DNA from: Holzapfeliella saturejae
GTDB taxonomy: Bacteria > Bacillota > Bacilli > Lactobacillales > Lactobacillaceae
Assembly: GCF_037546065.1 (NCBI RefSeq)
Contig: NZ_JAWMWG010000004.1
Location: 1-64,000, forward strand
DNA length: 64,000 nt
Direction: 5' to 3'
The translations under genes were made by a program, and so were the position numbers. The notes below the pieces were generated by a model that was not told the origin of the DNA, did not search any database, and was given only the letters and a program-made list of their open reading frames with translations. Shown piece after piece: positions 50,433-59,264 of the stretch (the stretch's first letter is position 1; each line of letters starts with the position of its first letter).

Positions 50433-51515
50433 ATGAAAGAGAACACAGCTAATCAGGCCAAAAAGCCGATGGATTACGTTTATCAAGTTTCTGCAGGGGT
50501 GTCAAATGCTATTTTAGTCTGCTTAGGAATTGGATTGCTTTTACAATCAGTCGGAAAAATGACAAATATTCAGGCTTTATATCAGATTGGAACCATTTCT
50601 CAAGTCTTACTAGGACCAGCTATTGGGGTCGCAATCGCTGCTTGTTTAAATAGTAATACTCTAGTTATCTTTAGTGCGATGATTTCATCGACTATTGGTG
50701 CTAATAGCGTGTTCTTTTCAGAAGGTGGCATGAATGCGATGACAGCAACGGGACATCATATGTCACTTGCGAGTAACAGCACCATGTTCACTTCAGGACA
50801 ACCTATCTCAGCTGTAGCTGCAGGTCTAATTGCTGCATTAGTAGGGAATTACCTAACTGGGAAAACCCCACTAGACATGATGTTAGTGCCACTTTCAGCA
50901 ACTGTAGTGGGAACGATTTCGGGATTAGTGCTAGCTGCTGTGACTACACCAGCTCTAGTTTGGATGAGTAAATTCATTTACGATTCCGTTACAATCAATC
51001 CTGTGGTAGGTTCAATTGCCGTTGCAGTGGTTTGGGCAATCTTTATGATGACACCAGCTTCATCAGCGGCACTAGCAATTGCGATTATGTTAGATCCCGT
51101 TTCATCAGGAGCCGCTTTGATTGGGACAACAGCCCAATTTGTAGGCTACACAGTTATGTCATTTAATCAAAATAATTTAGGAGCAAACATTGCACAAGGA
51201 CTAATTACACCTAAAGTTCAGTTTGCTAACTTGTTAGCTAATCCAAGATTGGCTATTCCACCAATGATTGCAGCAATTATCTGTGCACCTATTGCTACTG
51301 TTGCTTTTGGATTCACCACAACACCTCAATTGGCTGGATTAGGTTTGACTTCGTTAATCGCGCCAATCAACCTTGCTTCTACCAATTTGAATGCGTTGAT
51401 GGTGTACATCGGCGTAGGTATGGTCTTACCCGCTATCATTTCATATGTAGTATACAAACTACAACTTGCGATTAAATGGGTAGAACACGGTCAATTGAAA
51501 CTAAAAATTGTTTAG
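50433..51515 (+). CDS. PTS EIIC-like membrane protein
   Basis: I start at MKENTANQAKKPMDYVYQVS after GAGGGGAGTTCTATAT; 360 residues, 8-10 helices rich in Ala, Gly and Ile. VSAGVSNAILVCLGIGLLLQ, LNSNTLVIFSAMISSTIGAN and MMTPASSAALAIAIMLDPVS recall the PF13303-type stand-alone EIIC group. No EIIA or EIIB gene is adjacent, so transport may not be phosphorylation-coupled, or partners are elsewhere. The 190 bp upstream show no gene. Confidence 0.7.
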   Translation: MKENTANQAKKPMDYVYQVSAGVSNAILVCLGIGLLLQSVGKMTNIQALYQIGTISQVLLGPAIGVAIAACLNSNTLVIFSAMISSTIGANSVFFSEGGMNAMTATGHHMSLASNSTMFTSGQPISAVAAGLIAALVGNYLTGKTPLDMMLVPLSATVVGTISGLVLAAVTTPALVWMSKFIYDSVTINPVVGSIAVAVVWAIFMMTPASSAALAIAIMLDPVSSGAALIGTTAQFVGYTVMSFNQNNLGANIAQGLITPKVQFANLLANPRLAIPPMIAAIICAPIATVAFGFTTTPQLAGLGLTSLIAPINLASTNLNALMVYIGVGMVLPAIISYVVYKLQLAIKWVEHGQLKLKIV

Positions 51516-51529
51516 TTTAGCATTATTCA

Positions 51530-51561
51530 AAATAACTTACTCAATGAGTAAGTTGTTTTTT
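51530..51561 (+). terminator. Rho-independent terminator
   Basis: AACTTACTCA / TGAGTAAGTT-GTTTTTT after the PTS-like gene. Confidence 0.85.
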
Positions 51562-51612
51562 ATTGCCTATAATCATGATATCCTATAAGTACTGTTCAGA
51601 AGGGAAATAAAT

Positions 51613-51801
51613 ATGGCGATAATTAGTATTATGATTGATTTGGTATTTATAATTAGTATCACTTTAATTGATGTAACCATTTTCTTTAAAGAAATAGAAA
51701 AGCCAAAGCAAAAGCGTAGTTCTTTACTGATTTTGTTAGCAATTATTTCATTTGTGATTGTGTTACTTTATACCGTGTCTTTAGTATTAAAAGCATTTTA
51801 A
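51613..51801 (+). CDS. 62-residue membrane protein
   Basis: Two hydrophobic helices (AIISIMIDLVFIISITLIDV and SSLLILLAIISFVIVLLYTV) flank a basic loop (KEIEKPKQKR). The ATG follows AGAAGGGAAATAAAT, and the gene has its own terminator, so I take it as real. Function unknown. Confidence 0.6.
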   Translation: MAIISIMIDLVFIISITLIDVTIFFKEIEKPKQKRSSLLILLAIISFVIVLLYTVSLVLKAF

Positions 51802-51804
51802 ATT

Positions 51805-51840
51805 AAAAAAGCATCTTGCAAATCCGCAAGATGCTTTTTA
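51805..51840. terminator. Bidirectional terminator
   Basis: AAAAAAGCATCTTGC / GCAAGATGCTTTTTA between convergent genes. Confidence 0.9.
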
Positions 51841-51845
51841 TTACG

Positions 51846-53924
51846 TTAACCCAAGGCAAGTAACGTACTTTGAGCTGAGATGATTTCATCATAAAGTTGA
51901 TTGAACAAAGCTTGGCTATATTTATTATTGCGATAATTATCAATAATAAAAGTCAATTCATATTGTAATAAGGCCATCAGATATTGATTTTCTGATAATT
52001 TGGAGTCTAATTGACCATCAACTTGTGAACTCTGTAAGACTAAAAGTTGTCTAAGTGCGATTACTTTTTGCTTGTTTTCTGTTTGGTAATCGTAGTCTTT
52101 CAAAAACTTAGTTGTAACAGGTTTCAAAATTTCTTTAAGCTCTTTAAAAGCTGCTTTCAAACTATCTGATACAATGATTTTTTTGAAGTAAGAGAGATAC
52201 TCATAATCTATGACAAGTTTTTGACGTCGTCTTGTCAAAAACGCATGATAAACAGGTAATTTAATGAATTTAAGTTGGTGATCAATGCGCTTGATTTTTT
52301 GCCGAATTTTGACTAATTTAGCCTCCGTTACTTCAGGTGAATTTTCTAGTTTGAGTGAGCGAAATTCACGGTGTCTACGACGAAAAGAAAACAAAACATT
52401 TAAAGAGGTTTGATTATTTTGTTGTGCAGATTTTAATCGGTTAAATAATTCTACAGCTTCTGGAGATAACTGTTTTTTCACAGTTGCTTGTTGAACAGCT
52501 AAATAGTAGTCATGACTCAGACTAGTTGTAATGTGTTTGAGTTCTTTTGGAGAAAATAATGTTCGTTTTGATAGTCCAGTTTGAGTGTGGATTCGACGAC
52601 TTAAGTTGAGTTTAGTTTGGTTATCAATAGGTAGCGTATCGATATGGGCAATTGTTGCCGCTACAATTTCTTGATGAGCTTCTTGAACTTCATCAATTGT
52701 TAACTCGATTTTTCGTCCCGGTAGTAGAAAAGGCAGAACAATCAAGGGAATCACAAAACTAAACACGATAACGAATGAAGCAACAACCAAAATATCGTCA
52801 CGATAATCTAATAAACCAATAGAAGGTAAAGAAAGTGCCATCGCAAGAGTCACACTGCCATGAACACCACTAATTCCAAAAATAATCGCGTTTTGCCACT
52901 GGAACCGTTTATCAATCGTATCATCACCTGTATAGAAGTAAAACAGTGTTCGAATAACAAAGAATAAAAGCAGTGCACACAAACTGATTCCAATCAGTTC
53001 ATAATAATGTAAATCAGTTAGAAACTCGATGTTTTTAAAGATAATCACTAAACTAACACCTAAAATACCAAAAACAATCCCATTTAGTATTTGACTTAAA
53101 ACGCCCCACAATTGAGTCATTAAGTTAGTCATTTGAGAAGACATCAAAAGTGTTTGTTCTTGTTCTTCATGATGAAAAATCCCTGCCATCACAACGGCAA
53201 TAAAAGCTGAAACACCAATTTCTTCAGCAATAATATAAATTAAAATAGGGGTCAATAATTGAATCAGTACTTGTGAGGTTGCGTCATTAAAATGATGTTT
53301 TAATAAATAGTTACGAAAGAAAATAATAACAACTGAAGCTAAAACACCAAAAATAATTCCGCCGACTGCTGCGTAGATAAAGGTTAAAAAACCTTCAATT
53401 GGACTGATATGTCCTGTTCTTACCCAAATTAAAGATAACTCTAAAGCCACGACCACCGTTGCATCATTGAACATAGATTCCATTTCTAGGTCGTCACTAA
53501 GCTTTTCGGGTGTTTCAAAGTTGGATTTAATCGATCCCAATGCTGTTGCATCCGTGGGCGTTACAATTGCAGCCACAGCCAAAGCAATGCTAAAGGGCCA
53601 GCCAAGGACATAGTGAATGAAGAGCATTAAAGCCCCCATGCACATAAAAGCTAGCCAAAAAGAAAGTTGAAAGATTTCCTTAGAGTTTTCAACAATATAT
53701 TGACGAGTAGTTTGTTGTCCTTCATAAAATAACAATGGGGCAATAACAATAGGCAAAAACCACTGGGGATCTAAAGAAGTAACGTAGTTTTGCATACTTG
53801 GAATCATGGCGAGTACGATACCAAGTACGGTTTGCCAAATAGCTTGGGGAATTTTAGGAAAAATATTAGCTAAAAAATTAGCTAGTATAATCACAAAAAA
53901 TAGTCCTAGCAAAAAAATCAACAT
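51846..53924 (-). CDS. Na+/H+ antiporter, CPA1/NhaP type
   Basis: The 692-residue protein has about twelve N-terminal helices (to residue 400) and a long charged cytosolic tail. Motifs: VLGIVLAMIPSM, IVIAPLLFYEGQQTTR, VTPTDATALGSIK, MFNDATVVVALELSLIW (the ND pair that binds the cation), and IFGISGVHGSVTLAMALSLP. These are the usual CPA1 features. It exchanges Na+ or K+ for protons, with a likely role in pH and salt balance. Confidence 0.92.
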   Translation of the reverse strand: MLIFLLGLFFVIILANFLANIFPKIPQAIWQTVLGIVLAMIPSMQNYVTSLDPQWFLPIVIAPLLFYEGQQTTRQYIVENSKEIFQLSFWLAFMCMGALMLFIHYVLGWPFSIALAVAAIVTPTDATALGSIKSNFETPEKLSDDLEMESMFNDATVVVALELSLIWVRTGHISPIEGFLTFIYAAVGGIIFGVLASVVIIFFRNYLLKHHFNDATSQVLIQLLTPILIYIIAEEIGVSAFIAVVMAGIFHHEEQEQTLLMSSQMTNLMTQLWGVLSQILNGIVFGILGVSLVIIFKNIEFLTDLHYYELIGISLCALLLFFVIRTLFYFYTGDDTIDKRFQWQNAIIFGISGVHGSVTLAMALSLPSIGLLDYRDDILVVASFVIVFSFVIPLIVLPFLLPGRKIELTIDEVQEAHQEIVAATIAHIDTLPIDNQTKLNLSRRIHTQTGLSKRTLFSPKELKHITTSLSHDYYLAVQQATVKKQLSPEAVELFNRLKSAQQNNQTSLNVLFSFRRRHREFRSLKLENSPEVTEAKLVKIRQKIKRIDHQLKFIKLPVYHAFLTRRRQKLVIDYEYLSYFKKIIVSDSLKAAFKELKEILKPVTTKFLKDYDYQTENKQKVIALRQLLVLQSSQVDGQLDSKLSENQYLMALLQYELTFIIDNYRNNKYSQALFNQLYDEIISAQSTLLALG

Positions 53925-54096
53925 GGCTTAATATCTCCTTTACTAAGTATTTACGTTCCTAATCATACACTTATTTAAGACATTTGAAAAAATAAAAATC
54001 ATAAAAATTAGACATTAATTAAAATTTTAATTTACTTTTACTAATTGGAATGGTAAAGTCTTATCATAAACTTATTTAATAAAGGAGATTTCATTT

Positions 54097-55104
54097 ATGG
54101 ATTTATTTATTCCAGAATCATACGATTCTAAATTATCAGTCAAACAGACACAACTTGCGATTCAACAAATTCGCGAGGCATTTCAAAATAATTTGGGCAA
54201 TGCACTTAATTTGAATAGAGTATCTGCTCCAATGTTTGTTTTGAAGAATACGGGTTTGAATGATAATTTGAATGGTGTTGAATCTCCCGTTTCCTTTCAA
54301 ATTAAAGACATTCCTGGTGAAGATATTGAAGTTGTTCATTCTTTAGCAAAATGGAAGCGTAATGCACTAGGCCGATTCGGCTTTGAAGTGGGTAGTGGAC
54401 TTTATACTAACATGAACGCCATTAGAAAAGATGAAGAGCTCGATAATGTTCATTCTATTTATGTTGATCAATGGGATTGGGAGCGTGTTATTGATAAGTC
54501 AGAACGTCACTTTGATACTTTAAAAGAAACTGTTCGTAAAATTTTTAAAGCAATCAAACAAACACAAGCAGAGGTTGCACAAACTTATGGTGATGCAATT
54601 TATGCCTTGCCTGATGACATTACCTTTATAACAACACAAGAACTAGAAGATCGATATCCTGAACTAACACCAAAAGAACGAGAAAATGCCATCACAAAAG
54701 AACTAGGAGCTGTTTTCTTAATGCAGATTGGTGGTAAACTGAAAAGCGGTGAACCACATGATGGCCGAGCACCTGACTATGATGACTGGCAATTAAATGG
54801 CGATATTTTATTTTGGTTTGAACCTTTACAAAGTGTTTTAGAAATTTCTAGTATGGGAATTCGTGTAGACGAAGATTCCTTAAAAGAACAGTTAGCTATT
54901 ACTGGGTTAACTGAACGTGCTGATTTACCTTATCACCACAAGATTTTAAATCAAGAATTACCTTATACAATTGGTGGTGGAATCGGACAATCTCGCCTAT
55001 GCATGCTACTGTTACAAAAAGCACATATTGGAGAAGTTCAAACGAGTGTTTGGCCACAAGAAATGATTGATAAATGTGCTGCTCATGGTATTAATATCCT
55101 ATAA
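54097..55104 (+). CDS. asnA: Aspartate-ammonia ligase
   Basis: This enzyme makes asparagine from aspartate, ammonia and ATP (AMP-forming). The 335-residue product has IPESYDSKLSVKQTQLAIQQ, LNLNRVSAPMFVLKNTGLND, LAKWKRNALGRFGFEVGSGL, YVDQWDWERVI and GGGIGQSRLCMLLLQKAHIGE, all standard AsnA motifs (class II synthetase-like fold). Length is normal. Ribosome binding site AAAGGAGATTTC. Confidence 0.97.
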   Translation: MDLFIPESYDSKLSVKQTQLAIQQIREAFQNNLGNALNLNRVSAPMFVLKNTGLNDNLNGVESPVSFQIKDIPGEDIEVVHSLAKWKRNALGRFGFEVGSGLYTNMNAIRKDEELDNVHSIYVDQWDWERVIDKSERHFDTLKETVRKIFKAIKQTQAEVAQTYGDAIYALPDDITFITTQELEDRYPELTPKERENAITKELGAVFLMQIGGKLKSGEPHDGRAPDYDDWQLNGDILFWFEPLQSVLEISSMGIRVDEDSLKEQLAITGLTERADLPYHHKILNQELPYTIGGGIGQSRLCMLLLQKAHIGEVQTSVWPQEMIDKCAAHGINIL

Positions 55105-55105
55105 T

Positions 55106-55140
55106 AAAAAACCTTAACCAATATTGGTTAAGGTTTTTTT
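55106..55140. terminator. Bidirectional terminator
   Basis: AAAAACCTTAACCAA / TTGGTTAAGGTTTTTTT after asnA; shared with the convergent 55128 gene. Confidence 0.92.
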
Positions 55141-55382
55141 GGTTTTAACTCACTATAAAGTGTAACAGCTTGAACTGTTGTAAGATGAAAGTGATCTCGG
55201 ATATTTTCTACAGCTTGTTGCGTTGTTTCACTAGATGCAATGATAGATTTGATCGTTGCAACTTTTGTTTTATCCGATAAAAATGATTGAATATATTGTT
55301 TTTCCAACTTGTTTTTTTGAAAATAAGCAATGACTGAAATGATAATAAGTAAACTAATAATCCCAAATAAAATATTTTGCAT
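55128..55382 (-). CDS. Small single-helix membrane protein
   Basis: The 84-residue protein has one N-terminal helix (NILFGIISLLIIISVIAYF) and a soluble tail (VATIKSIIASSETTQQAVENIRDHFHLTTVQAVTLYSELK) that looks like a short helical domain. The family is not recognised. AGGTTTAGATATGC precedes the start. Confidence 0.55.
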   Translation of the reverse strand: MQNILFGIISLLIIISVIAYFQKNKLEKQYIQSFLSDKTKVATIKSIIASSETTQQAVENIRDHFHLTTVQAVTLYSELKPKKP

Positions 55383-55472
55383 ATCTAAACCTCCAAGGTA
55401 CCTGATTTACTATTATATTATCATAATGTTTGAGGAGTCAGTAGTTTACTTTAACAAGTTTAAATGATTAAT

Positions 55473-55507
55473 AAAAAACGTCTGGAATTTTGATCCAAAC
55501 GTTTTTT
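55473..55507 (-). terminator. Rho-independent terminator
   Basis: AAAACGTTTGGATC / TCCAGACGTTTTTT hairpin at the end of the 55509 gene. Confidence 0.75.
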
Positions 55508-55508
55508 G

Positions 55509-56096
55509 TTACATACTCATTAATCCGACAAAGTCTAAGTTGTCTTGATCAATTTCCATATAAGGTACTTTAAGGGTTGTGCCAACTTTTTTGGCGTTCA
55601 AAATATAGTGGCCTAAATTAACATTTTTGGATAATTGTGAAGCTTCAAGTAATGCTTTTTGGATATTATGAATACCAATTTGAACATCAAAACTGCCAGT
55701 GGCCTGTGGGTATACCTCATTGAGCAAGGCTATTTTTTGGTAAGGTGTCTTTGTTCCAATTTCAGATTGCTGAATTTGTTCTCTTTTTTCAAGAATTTCA
55801 AGGACAGCAGGGCTGTCATTGTTTTGAGTTTGGTTAATGAATTTGTGTTCATGATCTAAATCAAAATCTAGATTATAAATACTAAGATCACTGTTATCTT
55901 TTTGAATATTATCGATTAGTTGTCGTCCTGTTTTCATTTTAGGGTTGTGATTTTTGGTGCTAACAAATTCACCGACCCATAAGTCATCATGGTAATAAAA
56001 TGCGATTTGATAATTATTCCATATTTTATTAAAGAACTGTTTTCCCAAGAAATCAAAAGCTTGTAAGGTTCCGATTGATAATTTCATTTGTTGCAT
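55509..56096 (-). CDS. Hypothetical soluble protein
   Basis: The 195-residue product has no signal, membrane helix or known motif. The N-terminal part (FDFLGKQFFNKIWNNYQIAFYYHDDLWVGEFVSTKNHNPK) is aromatic-rich. The ATG is preceded by AAGGAGAAATGC. It forms its own unit. Function unknown. Confidence 0.5.
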   Translation of the reverse strand: MQQMKLSIGTLQAFDFLGKQFFNKIWNNYQIAFYYHDDLWVGEFVSTKNHNPKMKTGRQLIDNIQKDNSDLSIYNLDFDLDHEHKFINQTQNNDSPAVLEILEKREQIQQSEIGTKTPYQKIALLNEVYPQATGSFDVQIGIHNIQKALLEASQLSKNVNLGHYILNAKKVGTTLKVPYMEIDQDNLDFVGLMSM

Positions 56097-56132
56097 TTCT
56101 CCTTAACTTGTTAGAATTTATGTATGAATGAT

Positions 56133-56165
56133 AAAAAAGCATCCGAAAAGTCGCGATGCTTTTTT
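56133..56165 (-). terminator. Terminator of the 13-codon unit
   Basis: AAAAAAGCATC-GCGAC-TTTTC-GATGCTTTTTT hairpin directly after the small ORF on the minus strand. Confidence 0.8.
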
Positions 56166-56170
56166 GTTTT

Positions 56171-56212
56171 TTATCTTAAGTGATCAAAAATACCACGAAT
56201 AAAATCCCACAT
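56171..56212 (-). CDS. 13-residue amphipathic peptide
   Basis: ATG follows TTAAGGAGGATTTTGT, a near-perfect ribosome binding site at good spacing. The product is MWDFIRGIFDHLR. On a helical wheel W, F, I, I, F and L fall mostly on one side. A TATAAT box lies 40 bp upstream, and a terminator follows right after. The small unit is complete. It recalls short membrane-active peptides such as phenol-soluble modulins or type I toxins; function is unknown. Confidence 0.5.
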   Translation of the reverse strand: MWDFIRGIFDHLR

Positions 56213-56270
56213 ACAAAATCCTCCTTAACACTATTTATTGTCACTTAATTATAACTGTTATAGACAAAAT

Positions 56271-56307
56271 AAAAAAGAGGCTATTATTGCAATAATAGCC
56301 TCTTTTT
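56271..56307. terminator. Bidirectional terminator
   Basis: AAAAAAGAGGCTATTATT / AATAATAGCCTCTTTTT, a perfect stem with two central bases (GC), upstream of the 13-codon unit. Confidence 0.85.
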
Positions 56308-56645
56308 GACAAGGTGGACTGATAGTATTGTTATTAACTAGTGTGCTTTATCTGTTTATAAAGTTTATAAGTGGAATTATGTTAAACGAGAGATCGACAA
56401 TAATAAAAATACTATCAATAAACCTTGTTAATTGTTCTTTACAGGGGCTATTTACGGATACATTCTAGTCAGAACAACTGGCCTTTTATTATAAAAACTT
56501 CAAAAGACTACCCCCCGAGTAATGCGATCTTACTACTGAATGTACGGGAATAATAGCGTGGTAACGAACAATTAAACTATAAAACAAATAAATTGAAAAG
56601 TGTAGCTGAAAAGCAGAACTTTCAAATGCTAAGCTACTTAGACAA
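56308..56645. ncRNA. Structured non-coding region, candidate small RNA
   Basis: No ORF is convincing over 340 bp, but the sequence folds well. TTAATTGTTC (56428-56437) pairs with GAACAATTAA (56566-56575); inside, GCTATT with AATAGC and ACATTC with GAATGT pair in order around internal loops. Upstream, ACAAGG-GATAGTATT pairs with AATACTATC-CCTTGT. TTGACA near 56306 and terminators on both ends fit a transcript of 250-350 nt, direction unsure. A 6S-like rod is possible but the apical part does not fit cleanly. Class unknown. Confidence 0.4.
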
Positions 56646-56646
56646 T

Positions 56647-56685
56647 AAAAAAACGCAAACTTAGTACTTAAAGTTTGCGTTTTTT
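56647..56685. terminator. Bidirectional terminator
   Basis: AAAAAACGCAAACTT / AAGTTTGCGTTTTTT at the end of the structured region and of the XRE gene. Confidence 0.9.
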
Positions 56686-57303
56686 ATGAAAGAAAAGATG
56701 TCGAATATCAACTAATATATACATACTAACACTTAACAAAATAACCATGATAGTTTTACCAACGATAGCGCCATTGAGATAAAAAATATTAGGTTGCTCG
56801 GTCAAAATTTCTTGAATCAAACCAGTAAACCCTAAAACCGAATTGATTAGTAAGGCTATAATTAAAAAAATAAGGCTATTTCTTTTATATGTTCGTAAGG
56901 TATTGAGTGGAAAATTACGAGAACTATGATGATACGTTACTAGAGTGATAAACAACAGAATCAAGCTAGTTAACGGGAAGTTGATGATTTCTAACAAAGT
57001 TAGATAACCAATAAAAATAAACATTATTTGGACTAAACACAGGTGTTTAAGTGAACTTTTTTCATGACTTTTTGGAAAAAGATGTGAAATATATTTTTTA
57101 GTGGTTAAATCTTGTTCAAGTAACTGATTAATCGGAATTTCAAACTGTTGACTTAGCTTACGTAAGGTTTCAATGTCTGGAAAACTACGTTCAGTTTCCC
57201 AACTAGAGATAGTTTTACGCGAAACATTCAACAATTGTGCGAGATCTTCTTGAGTCAGATTATTATCTGTTCTGATTTTTTTAATATTATGAGAAAATTT
57301 CAT
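56668..57303 (-). CDS. XRE-family HTH regulator with membrane domain
   Basis: The 211-residue protein starts MKFSHNIKKIRTDNNLTQED and LAQLLNVSRKTISSWETERSFPDI, a clear Cro/CI-type HTH, then four hydrophobic helices (LVQIMFIFIGYLTLLEIINF, SLILLFITLVTY, SLIFLIIALLINSVLGF, IMVILLSVSMYILVDI). Such membrane-tethered regulators often control a neighbouring transport or stress gene; no clear partner is seen. Confidence 0.8.
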   Translation of the reverse strand: MKFSHNIKKIRTDNNLTQEDLAQLLNVSRKTISSWETERSFPDIETLRKLSQQFEIPINQLLEQDLTTKKYISHLFPKSHEKSSLKHLCLVQIMFIFIGYLTLLEIINFPLTSLILLFITLVTYHHSSRNFPLNTLRTYKRNSLIFLIIALLINSVLGFTGLIQEILTEQPNIFYLNGAIVGKTIMVILLSVSMYILVDIRHLFFHKKRKL

Positions 57304-57485
57304 AACTTATCCTTTAATTATACTAATTACAATGATCATACAGTATTAAGTATATAGAATTTTAGTAGTGTTGCAAAGAAAAAACAGGATAAGTTTAAAG
57401 AAAAGGTAATATTTATAAAATAGTTCGACTTTTATTAAAAAAAAATGATATTATGATAGTAATCATTAATTCATGGAGGATGACT

Positions 57486-57770
57486 ATGAAAAATATTGTT
57501 GAAATTAAACAGCGCGATAGCGTTCAAATGTCAGAAACCGACATTAGAGGCTGGAAGATAACCGATGAGGGACAAAGTTATGCGATGTTAAAACGTCGAG
57601 GTATTAGACTAGAGGATTGGTTTTACGACAACCAAAGTATGATCCCACAAAATATTTATTTCAATAATAATGAACTATTTATGTATTCAACATTTTTAGA
57701 ATTAGGCGAAAATATTGAAATTTTAGAAGTCTTTATTAAAGAAAACTTTGGGGACTTATTGCCTGTGTAA
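57486..57770 (+). CDS. Hypothetical small protein
   Basis: I start at MKNIVEIKQRDSVQMSETDI after TGGAGGATGACT; 94 residues, acidic, no membrane segment. RRGIRLEDWFYDNQSMIPQN is the most distinctive stretch. No family recognised. Confidence 0.5.
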   Translation: MKNIVEIKQRDSVQMSETDIRGWKITDEGQSYAMLKRRGIRLEDWFYDNQSMIPQNIYFNNNELFMYSTFLELGENIEILEVFIKENFGDLLPV

Positions 57771-57912
57771 TTAAATACCAGTCAAGTATTTCGAATATAA
57801 AGCCAATTTTGGAACGTTATTTTTTGTTAATTTTAGGTATAAGGGTTAGGATTGCCAATGTAAGCACAAAACACTTGTTTTGGTGCATTTTAAATAAAAG
57901 GTGATGAGTTTT

Positions 57913-58185
57913 ATGAAAGAAACACATCGGAGAATTAGCGACTTGAGTTTGCCTTCTGTCCAAGAGATGACCTACCTACGCCTAAAATACGAACAGCAAT
58001 TAACAAAAGGGCATAAAAGTGATTACAGTTTAGGATATGACCAAGCAAAACAAAATTTAAACTGTCATTTTACTTGGCATCACTATCCTGAAAAGTTGCC
58101 TAGTTTGAGTAGTTTGTCTCACTTTTTAACAGATGGTGCTTTTCAAAACTATTTACGTGGTTACGAAGATGCAATGATTAGTTGA
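57913..58185 (+). CDS. Hypothetical small protein
   Basis: I start at MKETHRRISDLSLPSVQEMT after AAAGGTGATGAGTTTT; 90 residues, basic, His-rich near the middle (CHFTWHHYPEK). Preceded by a stem GCAC-AAAAC / TTTTGGTGC without a T-run. No family recognised. A terminator follows. Confidence 0.45.
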   Translation: MKETHRRISDLSLPSVQEMTYLRLKYEQQLTKGHKSDYSLGYDQAKQNLNCHFTWHHYPEKLPSLSSLSHFLTDGAFQNYLRGYEDAMIS

Positions 58186-58195
58186 AATAAGTTGA

Positions 58196-58226
58196 AAATA
58201 AGCCTTCAAGTGAAGGCTTATTTTTT
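58196..58226 (+). terminator. Rho-independent terminator
   Basis: AAAATAAGCCTTCA / TGAAGGCTTATTTTTT hairpin. Confidence 0.88.
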
Positions 58227-58287
58227 GTTGTTTTAATTAAATTAAAATGATATATTTAATCTAACATTTATCTAAGAGGAGAAGAAG

Positions 58288-59256
58288 ATGTCATATATTA
58301 CAATGAAAGGTGTGAGTTATAGTTATCAAACCTATCAAAAGAAATCAGGTCTTAAAGCTAATCTGGCTGATTTGATAAAGCGTCACTACCAAAGTAAACA
58401 GGTTTTAGATAACATTTCACTATCCATCAAACAGGGAGAAAAAGTAGGATTGTTGGGGCCTAATGGTTCAGGGAAATCAACCATTATCAAATTATTAACT
58501 GGAATTTTACAGACTACTTCAGGAACTATTTCAGTGGCAAACAATACGCCTGATACAAATAATGCTGACTTTTTAGCCAAAATCGGGGTCGTTATGGGGC
58601 AAAAAAGCCAACTAAATTGGGATTTGCCGGCAGCTGACACTTTCAAAATTTTAAAATCGATTTATAAAATTAAAGAAGCAGATTATCAAAAAAGGTTATC
58701 AAAGTATCTATCAATGTTTCAACTAGAAGAAGTTGTGTATGTTCCGGTGAGAAAGTTATCATTAGGAGAACGAACCAAATTAGAAGTTATTGCAGCGTTA
58801 TTGCATGGTCCTGAATTATTAATCCTCGATGAACCTACAATCGGCATGGATATCGTCAGTCAACATGCTTTGCACAGTTTCATTAATGAAATCAACCGAT
58901 TAGAGAATGTGACCATTTTGCTGGTTAGTCACCAAATGGCAGATATTGAAGCGATTACATCACATCTGTTAGTTTTGTTGGATGGGCACATCACCTTTGA
59001 TGGGTCAGTCCACCAATTCATCAAAAAAGCGCAACTACCCAAACCACAAATTACGATTACACATCACACTGATCAATCGCCGATTATCGCTCAGGAGCAT
59101 ACCCAATTTAAAACTGATTCAATGCAAACCACAATTACAGACTATGAAGATGAGAGTACAATTACGTTAAAACTTAAAGACATTCAAAACTTTCAAATTG
59201 ATAATCCATCGTTAGAAGACTCCCTGTATGAATTATTCAAGAAAAGAAAGGAGTAG
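58288..59256 (+). CDS. ABC-2 type transporter ATPase
   Basis: The 322-residue ATPase has Walker A GPNGSGKST, signature LSLGERTKLEVIAALL, Walker B LLILDEPTIGMDI and SHQMADI, with an N-terminal extension (SYQTYQKKSGLKANLADLIKRHY) typical of the COG4586 group. It forms an operon with two ABC-2 permease genes (9-bp gap, then a 4-bp overlap). Members of this three-gene type are linked to drug or antibiotic export; the substrate here is unknown. Confidence 0.88.
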   Translation: MSYITMKGVSYSYQTYQKKSGLKANLADLIKRHYQSKQVLDNISLSIKQGEKVGLLGPNGSGKSTIIKLLTGILQTTSGTISVANNTPDTNNADFLAKIGVVMGQKSQLNWDLPAADTFKILKSIYKIKEADYQKRLSKYLSMFQLEEVVYVPVRKLSLGERTKLEVIAALLHGPELLILDEPTIGMDIVSQHALHSFINEINRLENVTILLVSHQMADIEAITSHLLVLLDGHITFDGSVHQFIKKAQLPKPQITITHHTDQSPIIAQEHTQFKTDSMQTTITDYEDESTITLKLKDIQNFQIDNPSLEDSLYELFKKRKE

Positions 59257-59264
59257 ATTGACCG

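Noticed and set aside
56548..56566. T-box-like sequence AGCGTGGTAACG
   Set aside because: Two key T-box positions differ and no gene follows on that strand.
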